From the NCBI GenBank assembly GCA_022059125.1, contig JAEUWY010000015.1, positions 992,001 to 1,056,000 of the forward strand: a stretch of DNA of 64,000 nt, in the 5' to 3' direction. The notes under the pieces are model-generated. The model was not told where the DNA came from and did no database searches. It saw nothing but the letters and a program-made list of their open reading frames with translations. The first letter of the stretch is position 1, and every line of letters starts with the position of its first letter. A program made the translations under genes and the position numbers. This document shows positions 24,721 to 36,862 of this stretch, piece by piece. The stretch comes from Corynespora cassiicola (taxonomy: Eukaryota; Ascomycota; Dothideomycetes; Pleosporales; Corynesporascaceae).

Positions 24721-25659
24721 ATGAACCCGCACATTTCACTGCCGCGACCCACCGGCGGGACCTCCAACTTTGGTGGGACCACGCCCTCGCGGCGCAACGA
24801 GATTCGCATGCCGCGCTTCTTCAAGCGCTTGTTCAAGTTCCCGCAGATGGACTTCGAGATGGCCATATGGGAGATGATGAGCCTGATAATAGCGCCCAAG
24901 AAGGTCTTCCGTTCGATATATTACCACGTAGGGCTCACCAGACGATTCAAATGTTCCAACTTTACTGACTACCCGTTACAGAAACAAACCTCAAAGACGT
25001 ACCACCGCCCAGACCCTTCCTTCACATACCTGCTCTCGGCGTTCTTGCTCCTGACTTCCCTGGCTTGGGGTACTGCCTATGCCGATGGATTCCCGCGCAT
25101 TCTTCGTATTACCCTCGTCTTTATATTCGTGCACTTCCTGCTGCTTTCCCTCGTCATCGCCACGCTCTTCTACTTCCTAGTCGGCCGCCTGCTCGGCCCA
25201 GGCGTCAAAGGACTGCCCGGCCGCAGACGCGGTCTTTACGACCTCGAAAGCGAGAACAAGGAAGAGCTCGAATTTGGATATTGCTGGGACGTGGCGATCC
25301 GTGCCTTTGTGCCGATATGGGTATTCCTCTACGTGGTGCAATTCCTATGCATGCCGCTGGTCGGAACGGATCACTGGTGAGTGTCGATTGCTGTAGTGTT
25401 TGCTTTTGCGCGTTACTGACGACGACATAGGGTATCGATCCTTCTGAGCAATACGCTATACCTCCTCGCGCTGAACTACTACTTCATGATCACCTTCTTA
25501 GGCTACAACGCCTTGCCCTTCCTCCACCACACCGAGCTCCTCCTGCTTCCCATCGCCGCGTTGACCATTCTCTGGTTCGCTAGTCTCTTCGGTCTCAACT
25601 TGAGCCGTCACCTCGCTCCTGTGCTATGGGCTGGCGCGAAATTGCGCAAGGACGTTTGA
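24721..25659 (+). CDS. GMH1: UNC-50 / GMH1 family Golgi membrane protein
   Basis: Three exons, 24721..24927, 24982..25376 and 25431..25659, both introns 54 bp, 276 aa. Family marks: MPRFFKRLFKFPQMDFEMAI before the first helix, FRSIYYHKQT across the first splice junction, and at least five hydrophobic segments (TYLLSAFLLLTSLAW, LVFIFVHFLLLSLVIATLFYFLVG, VPIWVFLYVVQFL, NTLYLLALNYYFMITFLGYNALPFL and LLLPIAALTILWFASL). Yeast Gmh1 interacts with the Arf GEF Gea1 at the Golgi; the animal homologue supports receptor trafficking. Intron 1 is a multiple of three with no in-frame stop, so a naive reading inserts 18 residues after YYH. The protein ends in LRKDV, 0.6 kb from the convergent IF2 gene. Confidence 0.93.
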
Positions 25660-26255
25660 GGAGAGCACCTATTTTATCCAGCGTAACAATTCACAGGGGC
25701 CGGGGCAGACAAGGAGAAGGAACAGGGGGTGAAAGGGCACATCATCTAGCTGCAAACTCGCAAAGGCGAGACGCGCGCTGCGTGCCCAGTGTACGATATA
25801 ATGACACGTCGAGGGTGGATGTACATTGTAGAATCTCACAAGGCGAGTGGCGTTATGACAGGAGCCCGGCGCACAGCAGAGGGGCGTATGTCTTGTCCTT
25901 TCTTGCTTGGGAGAGCATATAGGACTTGGTTGTAGGATAGCATTTCCAGCGCTCGGTCGGCCGGTTGTTGCATCGCACATGGTGCATGGTGCAGGAAACA
26001 ACAAACTCCTTTGCACGTACATCGCTCATGTAACAAAGTGAATAGTTTTAATTCGATTACATGTGCATATAATTCTTCAAATCTACATTTACAGGCCGTA
26101 TTGAAAACAAAGGGGAAAGACTCTATGCCAGATAGCTCCTCTCAGGCCTGGCTGGATCAGCGCATCTCAACGCCGGGTGGTATTCTATGATACAACATTC
26201 GCATTCGCACGTCCATCTATAAAACCGTACACTGCATTAGTAGAGTGGTGAAATG
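25660..26255. other. Convergent 3' region of GMH1 and mitochondrial IF2
   Basis: 596 bp of 3' UTR/terminator sequence for two convergent genes. AT content rises at 26030-26240. No gene. Confidence 0.5.
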
Positions 26256-29200
26256 TTACAAACTCCTCTTCTCAAACGACTCCTGGAAGCACTGGATCTT
26301 GTCGCCGGGCTGGAACTCGGCCCAGCCGTCGAAGGCGATGCCGCACTCGGTGTCCTTGCGCATCGACTCGGCGTCCTTCTTCTGGTTCTTGAGCGAGCTC
26401 ACGGTACCTGGTGAACGTTAGTATATAGAATTTTGCAATGTAAGAGGCATGAATCAACTTACCAGTGAAGATGATGTTGTCGCCACGCAAGACGCGGGCC
26501 TTTGTTCCGCGCTCGACAATTCCGTTGCGGACCTTGCTACCGGCAACCTTCAGCGTCTTCTTTCGTCCGAGGCTGATGTCGAAGACGGCGGCGATTTCGG
26601 CCTCGCCAGTGACCTTTTGGATCACATTGGGGGAGAGCTTCTCGCTGAGCAGCGCCTTTACGTTCTCCACAACGCGGTAGATGATGTTCGAGTCGAGAAT
26701 CTTGACGCCCTTCTCCTCTGCAAGAGATGCGATTTGAGGAGGGATAGTTGTGTTGAAGTTGACAATGTGACCCTTGGCGTCGGCGGCGTGCTGGACGTCG
26801 AACTCGGACGGAGGACCTACGCCGTGGCGCAAGATACGAGTGCCGACCTCTGCATTGCCAATTGCACTAACGGAGTCGATGACTGCTTCGACAGATCCAG
26901 ACACATCACCCTTGACGATAAACGGCACAATCTCGGGTCCCGTCTCCTTCTCCGCAGCCTCAACCACCTCGCCATTTTCCGCGGCCTCCTCAGCTTTGCG
27001 GCGTTCTTCTTCCAGGCGGCGGGACTCGTTGATGGCCTCCATATCCTTGGCCATCTGTACACGTTCAAGGTTCTCTAGGCGTCGCTCAGCAACATTTGCC
27101 GCCTGTTGTTCGTCTGCAGCTTGGAGAACCTCGTCGCCGGCGATAGGTTGCTCACGCCATCCGTCAACTTCGACAGGCAACCCAGGACCAACCTCCTTAA
27201 CCATGACACCAGCCTCGTTCCGCAGACTACGGACACGAGTCCAGGTCGTGCCAGCCACGAGAAGATCTCCGGTGCGGAGAGTGCCACTACGAACGAGAAC
27301 AGTGGCGACGCGACCTGACTTCTTGGTCGTTCCTTCAAGCACCCAGCCTTCGGCCTTGGCCTTGGGGTCCGCACGATGATCGAGCATTTCTGACAATGTG
27401 GCAATGGCTTCCTCTAGCTCAGGGATACCCTGACCTGTCTTTCCGCTGACACAGATGGCCTGGACTTCACCGCCAAAGTCTTCGACTTCGATGCCATGGC
27501 GTCCGAGGTCTGCCTTGACGTGCTCAGGATCAGCCTGTTGCTTGTCGATCTTGTTGATGGCGACAATGATAGGAACTTTGGCCGCCTGTGCATGTTTGAT
27601 GGCTTCGACAGTCTGCGGCATTACCGAATCATCAGCAGCAACCACGAGCACAACAATGTCTGTGACGTTGGCTCCCCGAGCACGCATAGTTTCGAACGCT
27701 GCATGGCCGGGGGTGTCGAGGAAAGTGATCTTCTTCCCAGAGGCCAAGGGTACGCTAAAAGCACCGATGTGCTGTGTAATGCCACCAAATTCAGTAGCGG
27801 CGACACTGGTTGAGCGCATGTAGTCCAATATGGTGGTCTTTCCGTGGTCAACATGTCCCATGATAGTTACAACTGGCGGCCGAGCGGGCAGGGCTGCATA
27901 TTCTTCTGGAGAGAGGGCTGGTGCAGGGGTCAGGTCGCCGTCGATTCCAGCGTTTTGTACCACTGGATCAAAGTTATACTCTTGTGCGACAAGAGCTGCA
28001 TGTTCCGCGTTGAGAATGTGGTCCATTTGGACTTCCTCGAATCCAAGCTCGTACAGCTTGTCGACAAACTCCTCGGCACGCACTTTGAGAAGCGTGGAGA
28101 GGTTAATGACGCTGATGTACTCCGGGATGAAGACGGGAGTCGGCGGTGCTTTAGCTGCCAGCGCTGCCTTTTTCGCCTCTTTACGCTGCCGTTTACGCTC
28201 TGCCTTGCTCACGTGTCTATCGTAGTCGTCTTCTTCTTCTTCATCCCGCATGACACGGCCGCGAGCTCGTCGGTCTTGACCACCCTTCTTGCGAGTGGCC
28301 GGTTCCTCGTACCGATTTTTCGTCTCCATGGGTTCATCGTCTATCTCAAAGCGACTTCTCCTTCTTTCTGGCACTCCTGTGGCACGACGAGGTGGTTCTT
28401 TTTCATACAGCACTTGACTAGAGGTTGTGTCTTCGTCAAAGCGATTGCCCTTCTTCTGTAGCCATGATTCGACGCCATCAGCCAATGATGCCTCCTTGCC
28501 ACTTTTACGAGGATCTTGTGGCTGATGAGTAGGCTCTCTGAGAACGGCTTTTTCCGGGCAAGCATGGCTCATGTGACCTTCTTTTCCGCAATGGAAGCAT
28601 TTACGGGTGGCATTCGCCGTTCTCGGGAACGTGGATGGTCTGTATGCTTCCCTTTTCGAGTTGCCCTGGAGGAGACGATCCAATTCGGATTGATCTAGCT
28701 GGCGCCGCGGTTGCATTGGAGCTTTCCTGTTCATTTGTTGGTGTTGATTGTTCTGGGGTTCGTTTCTCCGCCGCAAGTGCCCTGGGCCAAAAGCTGCGTC
28801 TCCCACTGGCGGTTTCGCATTCATCCGGACGTTGTATCGGGGCTCATTGTTCCTGTTGTTGAACCCGTTCATTCTTCGAGGCGCGAATCTGTCTTCATGC
28901 TGGTTCCGACCGAGTCCCTCGAAGGGATTGCTTCTGTTGGGCGTTCGTCGATCTTGAGGTTGCTGCTGTACTAGGGGGCTCTTGGGAGCTTGAGATAACA
29001 GGTGAGCTCTCGCTTGCTCCGCTTGCGATATGAAAACACCTTGCGATGGTTGAGCTCCGTTATGAGAGGGATTATGTGCAGCCAGGAGACGCTGTCGCAT
29101 CCGTTCGGCTTCAGTCATTAGACGCGGCGAGCTGCCCTCTTCTTTGAAAAGCTGAGCCTCCGCTGCATATTGCGTACCCCGGCTGGATGAATTGAGGCTT

Positions 29201-29376
29201 CTCCGCTGGGTGAGAGTAAGGGCTGAGTGCCGCGCATCTCTCGTAGCTAATTGACGAGTGGCGCAAAAGATGCAAACGTCGCGGGTGGAAGACACCTGTC
29301 ATATAATTAATTAGAGCCATAGTGAGTATGTACTGATGAAATTGATGCTTACCCTGAGGTTTTGTGCTCTCCGCAT
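26256..29376 (-). CDS. IFM1: Mitochondrial translation initiation factor IF-2, with an added zinc knuckle
   Basis: Three exons, 29376..29353, 29295..26463 and 26407..26256 (introns 57 and 55 bp), 1002 aa. The 24-nt first exon (MRRAQNLR) completes a basic, Ser/Thr-rich mitochondrial presequence. Residues about 60-400 are Gln/Asn/Arg-rich and hold a CCHC zinc knuckle ([14 protein letters not shown], about 239-252). An IF2-N-like helix follows ([19 protein letters not shown]), then the GTPase: G1 GHVDHGKT (about 486), G2 [10 protein letters not shown]3 DTPGHAAF, G4 NKID, followed by domains II-IV. The last exon restores the conserved end ([28 protein letters not shown]). Without that splice the reading frame gives an arginine-rich false tail. 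The protein recruits initiator Met-tRNA to the mitochondrial ribosome. Yeast Ifm1 is 676 aa; the extra length is mostly N-terminal. Confidence 0.94.
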
Positions 29377-31035
29377 GGTTGCTGATGTAGTAGTTGAGGC
29401 TGTCCTGATCCTCCAAAAGTCTTGACGATGGACATTCCCCTCGGGGCATCCCGGCCGTTCGGAATCGACTAGTTACTCAGCACAGCGCCACTGTGGCTTA
29501 ACCCTCCAGCCACAAGTCGTCGCACGATATTTGGCCTCCTCTTTCGAATGCATGTTGGACAGTGTTACATTAATTCATTTTGCAATATTGTTTTTTTATC
29601 TCTTTGAATTCAGTACTAGGCTCGGGTTTCTTTGAATGTGAATAAAATAGGCTCACGGCCGCTATAAAAGGCACCCATCTCAGTAGAGTAGTTTGGCATG
29701 CTATGACCCGGATTTTGTTGTGCTGCCCCCTCACTACATAGATAACAGAAACAAAGTTCCGGTATGCGACAAGAAAGGTGTATCGCCGAAAAACTAATTG
29801 GCGAGTGGTAATGGTGATAAAAAGCTGGAGAGCTATTTCTAGCTGGTTTTATTATATTAATGATAGAGCTTTGTCAAATTTGGACTACTATATTAACTGA
29901 AATAATCACTGTCCCCTTTTCCTATTTTTAATTACTGTATAGTGATAGCCTAGTAATCCTGGAAGAGCGGAGTTTTATCATTTGTTTGGATCCTAATAGA
30001 ATTACTCTTTATGTTCTATTTATGATTACTGGTATGGGGGATACTAATCTAAGAGAGCTCTGACTGCTGTAAGATGAAAAAACAGCTAATTAACTTCTCT
30101 GGATAGCTAAAATCTATTTGAACGGCTCAGTTGTACTTCCCTAGAACTGAACTAGAAGAGTAGATGGTTATATGACCAGACGTTATAACTAAAACAACTA
30201 CCTCTGCTAGGTTCACCCAGCCTAATATATTATTATTTAGAGGATATAGATAGTATGATATTGTTAGATATACTAAGTACTAAGCGGGAAAAATTGTTTT
30301 AGAAACAATAAAGTGTTATTTGACTTTACAATACATTGAAAAGTGTGCTGCCCTATTAAGGGACGAGAGAACAACCTAAAGGAATGTAGAGCATGACTTT
30401 GCGATTTGGATGAATGAAAGGGATCATAGTGATGAGATCCAGTTCTTTAACTTAAAATACCTTGTACATGAGACCATGAGGAGCACCATGATGTCTTTAC
30501 CCCCAACTTGAAATGGGAAACAAGGAAGATAATTGGATACGAGGGAGCTGTGGGCCCATTGTAATGAATCGTTCCTTCGCGTCAGCATCAGGATCAACTT
30601 GACCCCCACTGATCCCCAAACTTCCCAAGCACCCCGTATAAGTACACCATGGCCCGCCCTGGTTTTCCGAACTAAATTATTATCTTGAGCTTTTGTTTCA
30701 ACAACGATCCCCCTTCAGAGCAGGTTTTCCTACAGCCCACAGCCCACAGCCTGTAGCCACAGCTGACCTTCCACATACGCAATTGTGTTCAGCCCAATGC
30801 CTTCTTCAGCCGCACTCAAACCCTGACAGAAACACCGCACCCCTCCTTTCCCTTCTCCACACGCTACAGAAACCTACCACCAAATCTCTCAACCTCAGCA
30901 CCTCAGCTGAACCCCCTCCACCAACCCTTCAACCACAGACCGCCATTTTCCCACCTCTCCAACCCAACGCCCTTCCCCTCCAAAGCCACAATACCAACTC
31001 TACTCTTGAACCCTCATCCTCGTCCTCATCTCCAT

Positions 31036-31083
31036 CCCTAACCCCTACCCCTAATCCCCCGAAGCATCCCCAACCCCAACCCC
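31036..31083 (-). other. G-quadruplex-capable, telomere-like G-tract array
   Basis: On the minus strand seven runs of three to five G lie within 48 nt. Three are separated by TT (GGGGTTGGGGTTGGGG); four are separated by short A/T linkers and include TTAGGG-like units. It fits quadruplex rules but is far too short and degenerate to be a telomere array. Confidence 0.6.
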
Positions 31084-31411
31084 AATCGGCCCGACCCTCC
31101 ACACCAGAACCCTACCCACCAACGCCCCCTCCCCACCGCCTCACCTCTAGCCCGCCCCAACCCACGCCTCACCCACTAGCCCACACGCCAAACAAACCGG
31201 TAACCACCTCTTTATTTCCCCCGCCCGCCCAAGAAGGAGAGGGGGGCCAACCATGGCGCAATCCCAATGTATCCTAGCATGCGGCTCACCGCCCAGCACC
31301 AGCCGACGGCTGGGCAAAGTGGACAGACAGACGTACGTAGTGCAAGGTAGGCAGGTTGCCAGGGCAGGGCACTGTGGGTAAACGCCGGGCCGTCATTTTC
31401 GGCGACGGGAC

Positions 31412-31448
31412 GAGTGAGTGAGTGAGGGAGGGAGGGAGGGAGGGAGAG
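31412..31448. repeat. GAGT/GAGG microsatellite
   Basis: About four GAGT units run directly into about five GAGG units on the + strand. Confidence 0.85.
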
Positions 31449-31907
31449 CTTGCTTGCTTCATTCCAGCCTGGCGTACATCCATGGCTTGGAGGCTCTCAC
31501 CTGCCGTCCGCTACGCTACGTACGTCCATGCCATGTCCGCGTCAAAGACAGCGCATGCCTGCTCACCCACCAGCGCAGATTCAGGGGCCGTCGCGGAATT
31601 TTTCCTTTGTTTTTTTCACACCTCCCCTTGTCTTGCCCTCGTTTGCGCTTTTCATCGGTGGAACATGGCTCTCAAGCTCGGGACAGCATCCATCGCTGGG
31701 ACGGGCTCGGGATGGCGGTGGTATCCAAGCACCTTCTGCCTATCTAGCGCACCGTAGAATCCCCCTTGTTCCTTGACAAACTTCCCCCGTCAAGCAGGAT
31801 CAACATCACGGGCACAAAAAAGCAAACGCAGAGACATCACTAACCCCACAATGTCAAAAGAAAACAAAGACATCACATTGGAGAACACTATCTAGAAGAC
31901 CAGGAGA

Positions 31908-34900
31908 CTATCGTCCGTTGATTGGACTCGCAAGACCGGCACTACCGCTCGTCGGACTCCTCGTCATCATGGGTTTGACATTGGGCATGGGGCTCATGGG
32001 ATCGCGCTGGCTGGAGCTTTGACTCGAGGTGCCCGAGTCGAGGCTCCCACTGCCGTGGCTGCCTTTCCGTCCATTGAGCAGACCAGACGTGTTGAATGGG
32101 TTGACGAGCATGTAGGGGCCAGTGGGTGACATTGCCTCGTCGAAGCCGTCGGTAAAGCCAGAGATGTTGGAGAGCATCGACGATGAACGGCCTCGGCCAC
32201 CGCGCAGAGAACCGGGAGTGCTGTGGTCCTGAGGATTGAACGCCGGGAAGGTGTAGCTCGTGAATGCATTCGCATGAGGGGACATGGTGCTGTTCGTGCC
32301 GGGCAAGTGGCCTTCGGGGGTAGCAGGTACAGACTGCGGGAGCTGGGCCACCTGCTGCATGAGAAGTGCCTCGTAGTGCTGGATCGTCTGCAGGATCTGG
32401 GCCGTGGAGAGATGGCTCTCGTTGGCGCGACGCTCGTAGCTGTTGATGTTGCTGCGGTACTGGTTCTCTACGTTCATACGATCTTGCATAAGAGCCATGC
32501 GTTCCTGCTCCTTGCGCTGCTTGACGGTGTAACCCTCGTTGTTGGCAGTGACGAGACGGTCGTGTTGCTCGTTGAGCCTAAGCTGACGTTGCTGAAGACG
32601 TTCCCTCTTTTGGGCAACAGCAGCAATGTCCGACTCCACGCTCTGCACCTGTCGCTCAATCTCAGACTTGACATTCTCAAACTCGGTCGCCACGGCGTCT
32701 TTGTTGTTGCGTTCCTTTTGCCACGCCTTCTTCTTGACGGCGGCTTCTTCCACCTCGTCTCGCGGGATTTCTCCGAGCGCGTCGAGCTGGAGGGCAAAAT
32801 CGGCGGCGGCATCGTCGGCCTGGCGAATGTTCTGAGTGAATTGAAGGACTCGTTGACGTTGGCGTTCATCACTACCTCCAGCGTTGGCGAGGCGATTGCT
32901 CAGTGTATCTACCTCCTTCTTGAGGGTGGTGATTGCAGCCTTGTGGTCCTTCTTGTTCCGCTTCAGACGGTTGCGTTGCTCCTGGAGCTGCTGGTCCGCG
33001 GCAGCGATGGAGTTCTTGAGGGTTGTCGTAGGTGACGAAGGTCGTAGGGTCTGGTGTGCCGGGGGTGAAGTGACAGAGGAGGCTACACGTGTGTAAGTCT
33101 TATGCATTGCGTCCACAGTTTGCTGTGCTCACCTTGTTCAGCAATAGGGCCGGCCGAGGTAATAAGGCTTGCCGAGTAGAAAACTTCGTCGTCGGCGGTC
33201 CGCACGAACTCACAGTAGTAGTTCGAGAGAGCCGTCAATCCGAAAATTTCTCCCACCCAGAAGCCCGTTCCCTCTTCTCCCCGATACTCAAGCGACGTGC
33301 TCTGCCGAATCCTGGTCGAACTCCAGTCGGCGCCATTCACACGAATGTAAAAAGGCTTCGATTTGTCGATCCCTGATCCCACGCTGGCACACGGCTCCTG
33401 GAGCGCGGTGTCAAAATCGCCGCCACTATAAAGACTGACTCGAAACGAAATATCGGAATGGCCGACCTCTGAAATCCAAACACGGTCGTCCTCCGGTCTC
33501 CAAACAGCATTTCCAATGTGATTTGCATCTTTTGCGTTAGCTTCGCCGGCGTCGTTGGCGGCCCGGCTGCTTTCCATCTCTTTTAAAACTGTAACTTTTG
33601 TGCTCGCAAGCGCAGCCCAAAACGGCTGCTGGCTCCGAACATGCGTGGCCTGCTTCCTCTTTTTCCTCGTACTCATCGCCCGCTCCTTGTGGGCATGTGC
33701 CGCTGGCGACGGCCCAGGAGGGCGGCCATCGGTACTCGAGGAGCCTGGCACATCAGCGTTGGCCTCGAGATTGGCCGTGTTGGTGCGAGAGAGGTGGTGC
33801 ACGCCAGCTTCAGGGTCAGACTTCTTGCCGGTGGGCAGCGACTGGGCAGCCTCGCGCCTGGAAAGCGAACGCCGAATGATGCGAACAACGCCTTGAGCTA
33901 AAATATGAATACCCAGGAGGCTCCGGGGCCATCCATGGGGGGTAGAGAAAGTTTCCGAGTATGAAGGAACACTCGGCGGGCTCGTCAGAAACTCCAGGCC
34001 CCCCCGAGCGAGCCCGGTCCAAAGAAAATGGACTATGTGTTGCCGGAGAGGCCTGAATCTGAAGAGGTGGTTTGAAAGAATGATTATGAAACAGATGAAG
34101 ATGCTGTTGGTGGTGCCGTTCTTGCCGGCAGCGGCGCCGCCGAGGGCGATTGCAATGACAGCCTGGGCCAAATCCAAGAAGAAGTTTTGTACAGGGACCC
34201 ACAGAACCAGCCAGATCAGCAGTATGAGGGCGTCGGCGAAGACGATGGTGAAGAGAGAGGGCGTCCCGCCGGAGCCCTGGAAGATGTCGGTAAAGGAAGG
34301 GAAGGCGGAGAGGGCAGAGAGGGGCGTCCCGGCCTGGGGTGGGACGAAGGTGAGGGTTGCGAAGAGGAACTGGACGATGGTGAGGACGGTTGGGGGCAGT
34401 TGGAGGAGGATGATGAGGATGGCGAGCACGTCCCGCAGAGGACAGGACGAGAGAATGGTGGTGGCGACGGTGAGCATGTTGGCCCTGAAAACAGGCGGGG
34501 TCTTATGTCCATTGGCGGTGTCGACCCGTCGGAGGGCGGAGGGCGGCGCGGGCTCGAGCGAGGACGTGGTCGAGGAGCCATGGTCGTACGGATGGCATGC
34601 CTCGAGCCCGTCCAGCGACACGTCGGAACTGGCGCGCGCACGCTCGTCGTGAACGGCGGCGGCACCAAAGCCGGGCATGCTGGCTGGGAGCGGGCTGGTG
34701 TTGACGGCTTCGACTGGCACCGGCGGCTGCGTCATATGCTGCTCGTCCCCGGCTACATTGGCAGCGAGAGGCGGCGTGGGAGGATGGGGCTTCCCATTGG
34801 CGTGGCCGTTGAGCGAGGGGTTGCTCTTCTGCTTGGATATGCGCTTGCCGGGGGCGGCGAGGCCATTCTCGTGTCGCTTGTCGTGCTGGTTCGCGTTCTT

Positions 34901-34918
34901 CTTGCCCTTCGCTACCAT
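31908..34918 (-). CDS. acrB: AcrB-like ubiquitination-network membrane protein
   Basis: Two exons, 34918..33133 and 33082..31908 (50-bp intron), 986 aa. The N-terminal 150 residues are polar (RHENGLAAPGKRISKQKSNP). Hydrophobic segments follow: VLAILIILLQLPPTVLTIVQFLFATL (about 165-190), LFTIVFADALILLIWLVLWV (about 230-250), AVIAIALGG and IFICFIIIL. A middle region (WISEVGHSDISFRVSLYSGG, KPFYIRVNGADW) has a beta-rich look. After the splice there is a long coiled coil (LQEQRNRLKRNKKDHKAA to LQQRQLRLNEQHDRL) and a Ser/Pro tail. This matches Aspergillus nidulans AcrB, involved in acriflavine resistance and carbon-repression-linked ubiquitin signalling; that role is by family. Frames antisense to it of 270 and 435 codons are artefacts of GC-rich codons. 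Confidence 0.85.
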
Positions 34919-36862
34919 AGGAGGCGGCGGTGCTGGCGAGCAGACGTCTCCCCGAGCCGACTCGACTGCTGCACAGGACGAGCCAGTCTGGAAAACGGGG
35001 GCGGCTGCTCTGGGAAAAAGGGGGGGTCGGGAGGGAAGGGAGGGGGGGTGTCGGGTCGTGTGCGGGCGGCGGAGGGGCGCGAGAGGTGTTATGGAGCAGG
35101 CGTGGTGGAGGCTGCGATCGAAAAGGTACGAATTGCTTGGACGGGCGCCAAGGCGGAGACAGCCAGCGCCTGTCGGTCACGCTTTGCGAAGTTTGGCACG
35201 CCTTGCTCGGTCTGGCACAGGCGGGCACGCTGGGTGACAAGAGCGGGACCAGCGGTACACGGCCTTTTGAAGGCTCTGCGTGGTGCTGCCTGCGTGGTGC
35301 GCCTGTCCAATGGCCGCCGGCCCAATGCAAAGCTGGCACACACTACACTGCGCGCAGGCGACTCTTGCGATGGCTCTGCCACTGCTGCTCTGCGCTGCTC
35401 TATTGCTCTGATGCTCTGCTGGCTTCACGCTGCTTCACGCCCGCCGGCGGTGCCTCTGTTTCAGCATGTGCTCGCCCGCCCGCACGCGCAGTAATCTTGC
35501 TCCGGCTCCCGCTGCACCGCACCCACGACGCCGCCCGCACACAGACACTTACTCCACGCACACGACAGCGCAGACCCGGGATCCTGACATGCCTCGCCCT
35601 CTGCCTGGCCCTGCTGGCCCTGCTGGCTCCCTCTCCCTTCCCTCAGCCCTCATGTACCGTCGATCACATCGCCGAAAAAGTATCCGACGGTAGGGATCGC
35701 TGCTCGACGCCTGGATGAGGACTGACCTCCCATGGGCTCTAGCCGCAAAGAAGCCTCACTACGCGCACTTAGACTTCATGCAGCAAAGTCCCATCTGTCC
35801 AAGCCGTCTTCGGTGCTCAGATCCCCCTCATTCCAGCTCTGCTTCTCGCGCAGCATCTGCACTTGCATGTCGCCATCCAGCGCGCAGCCCAGCACGCTGC
35901 CTGCCTGCCCTCGCCGCCGGACTCTCCACCACGCACACGCCCGCCGCCGCCGGCCAAACAAAACACGCCCCCGGCGGGAGCCAATTGTCGTGCGGCGGGT
36001 ACCAATTTAGCCCTTCGCACTCATTTGCGCCCGCCAGGGTCCCCTGAGCAGCGCCTGGGACAGGCTCGACAGGCCTCGCGCTCATGGTGCGGTCAGGATC
36101 GGCAGCGAAACAAGAGGCCAGGCCTGCCATGTCCCGTCGGACCACCGCCGCCCACACCGCACGCACCGCACGCACCGCACACACCGCTTTGCATCTGAAG
36201 TCTCTTCAAACAGCCAACGCCTGCTCCCCGTCCGCCAGCCTATTACTCACTTTTTCCCGCCCTAGATTGGTTTTCTTCTTCTCTTTGGCCCTTCCTCCCC
36301 GCCGCTCTGCACCACCTGCTTTGTCACCTGCTGCTAGCGTCTTCTGTCAGATCGCTGTCCGACTAGTGCTCCATCGGGGCTTATCTGCTAGCACCTCGCC
36401 CCATGCCTGTCCAGCCTGCCCACCTGCAGGCCGCGGCTTCGTGAAGCCTGCTGCAATTTGTTGCAATATCAAGCTCGCGTGCACAGACAGATGGTTCGGC
36501 TTTTTCTCTGGCGTCGCGGTTTTCCCAAGCCAGACATCCCTGGAAAGTTTTCCGCCCCTCCACAAAGGCCCGACATGGAAGCTTGAGCACATCGCGACGC
36601 CGTGACGTGCAAATTAGGGAATCCGGCAGGTCACGCGTCAACGGGCGTGCAGATCATCGAGAGAGTTAGCAGAGTCTTGTGCTTTTCCGCTGCCGCTAGA
36701 CTCGAGCTACGCGTCTTGCCAGTTCTCACGCCAGATCAATTGCACTACAGGCCTATAGAAGCCGCCTCCGATAACGCGGTGGGTTGCCATATGCGTGTGA
36801 TGCTGCACTCCACCTCTGCTGGTGCCACCGGCAGATCGACGTTTCTTGTATAAGAGGAAGCT
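34919..36862. other. 1.9-kb GC-rich spacer, AcrB promoter side
   Basis: No supported gene although many overlapping frames exist because stops are rare. Contains a G-run array at 35020-35055 (+), about 100 bp upstream of the acrB start, and a short ACCGCACGC repeat at about 36150-36185. Confidence 0.45.

Larger units (their letters stand above)
29377..31907. other. Spacer with an AT-rich island and a C-rich block
   Basis: 29550-30650 is AT-rich with many TA dinucleotides and only short frames, resembling RIP-mutated repeat DNA; I see no ends. 30690-31280 is C-rich and almost free of G on the + strand. Its 194-codon Pro/Ser/Thr frame is compositional. A tetranucleotide microsatellite follows at 31412. 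No gene is supported. Confidence 0.5.

Noticed and set aside
31036..31060. Interstitial telomere repeat
   Set aside because: Only one exact CCCTAA unit and irregular spacing; kept instead as a G-run array.
30693..31277. 194-codon Pro/Ser/Thr frame
   Set aside because: Low-complexity translation of a G-free block; no start context or motif.
32223..33035. 270-codon + frame
   Set aside because: Exactly antisense to the coiled-coil exon of AcrB, whose codons create a leucine/valine-rich mirror.
34187..35494. 435-codon frame on the + strand
   Set aside because: Antisense to the start of AcrB and its promoter; Gly/Arg-rich translation with no motif, caused by stop-poor GC-rich DNA.
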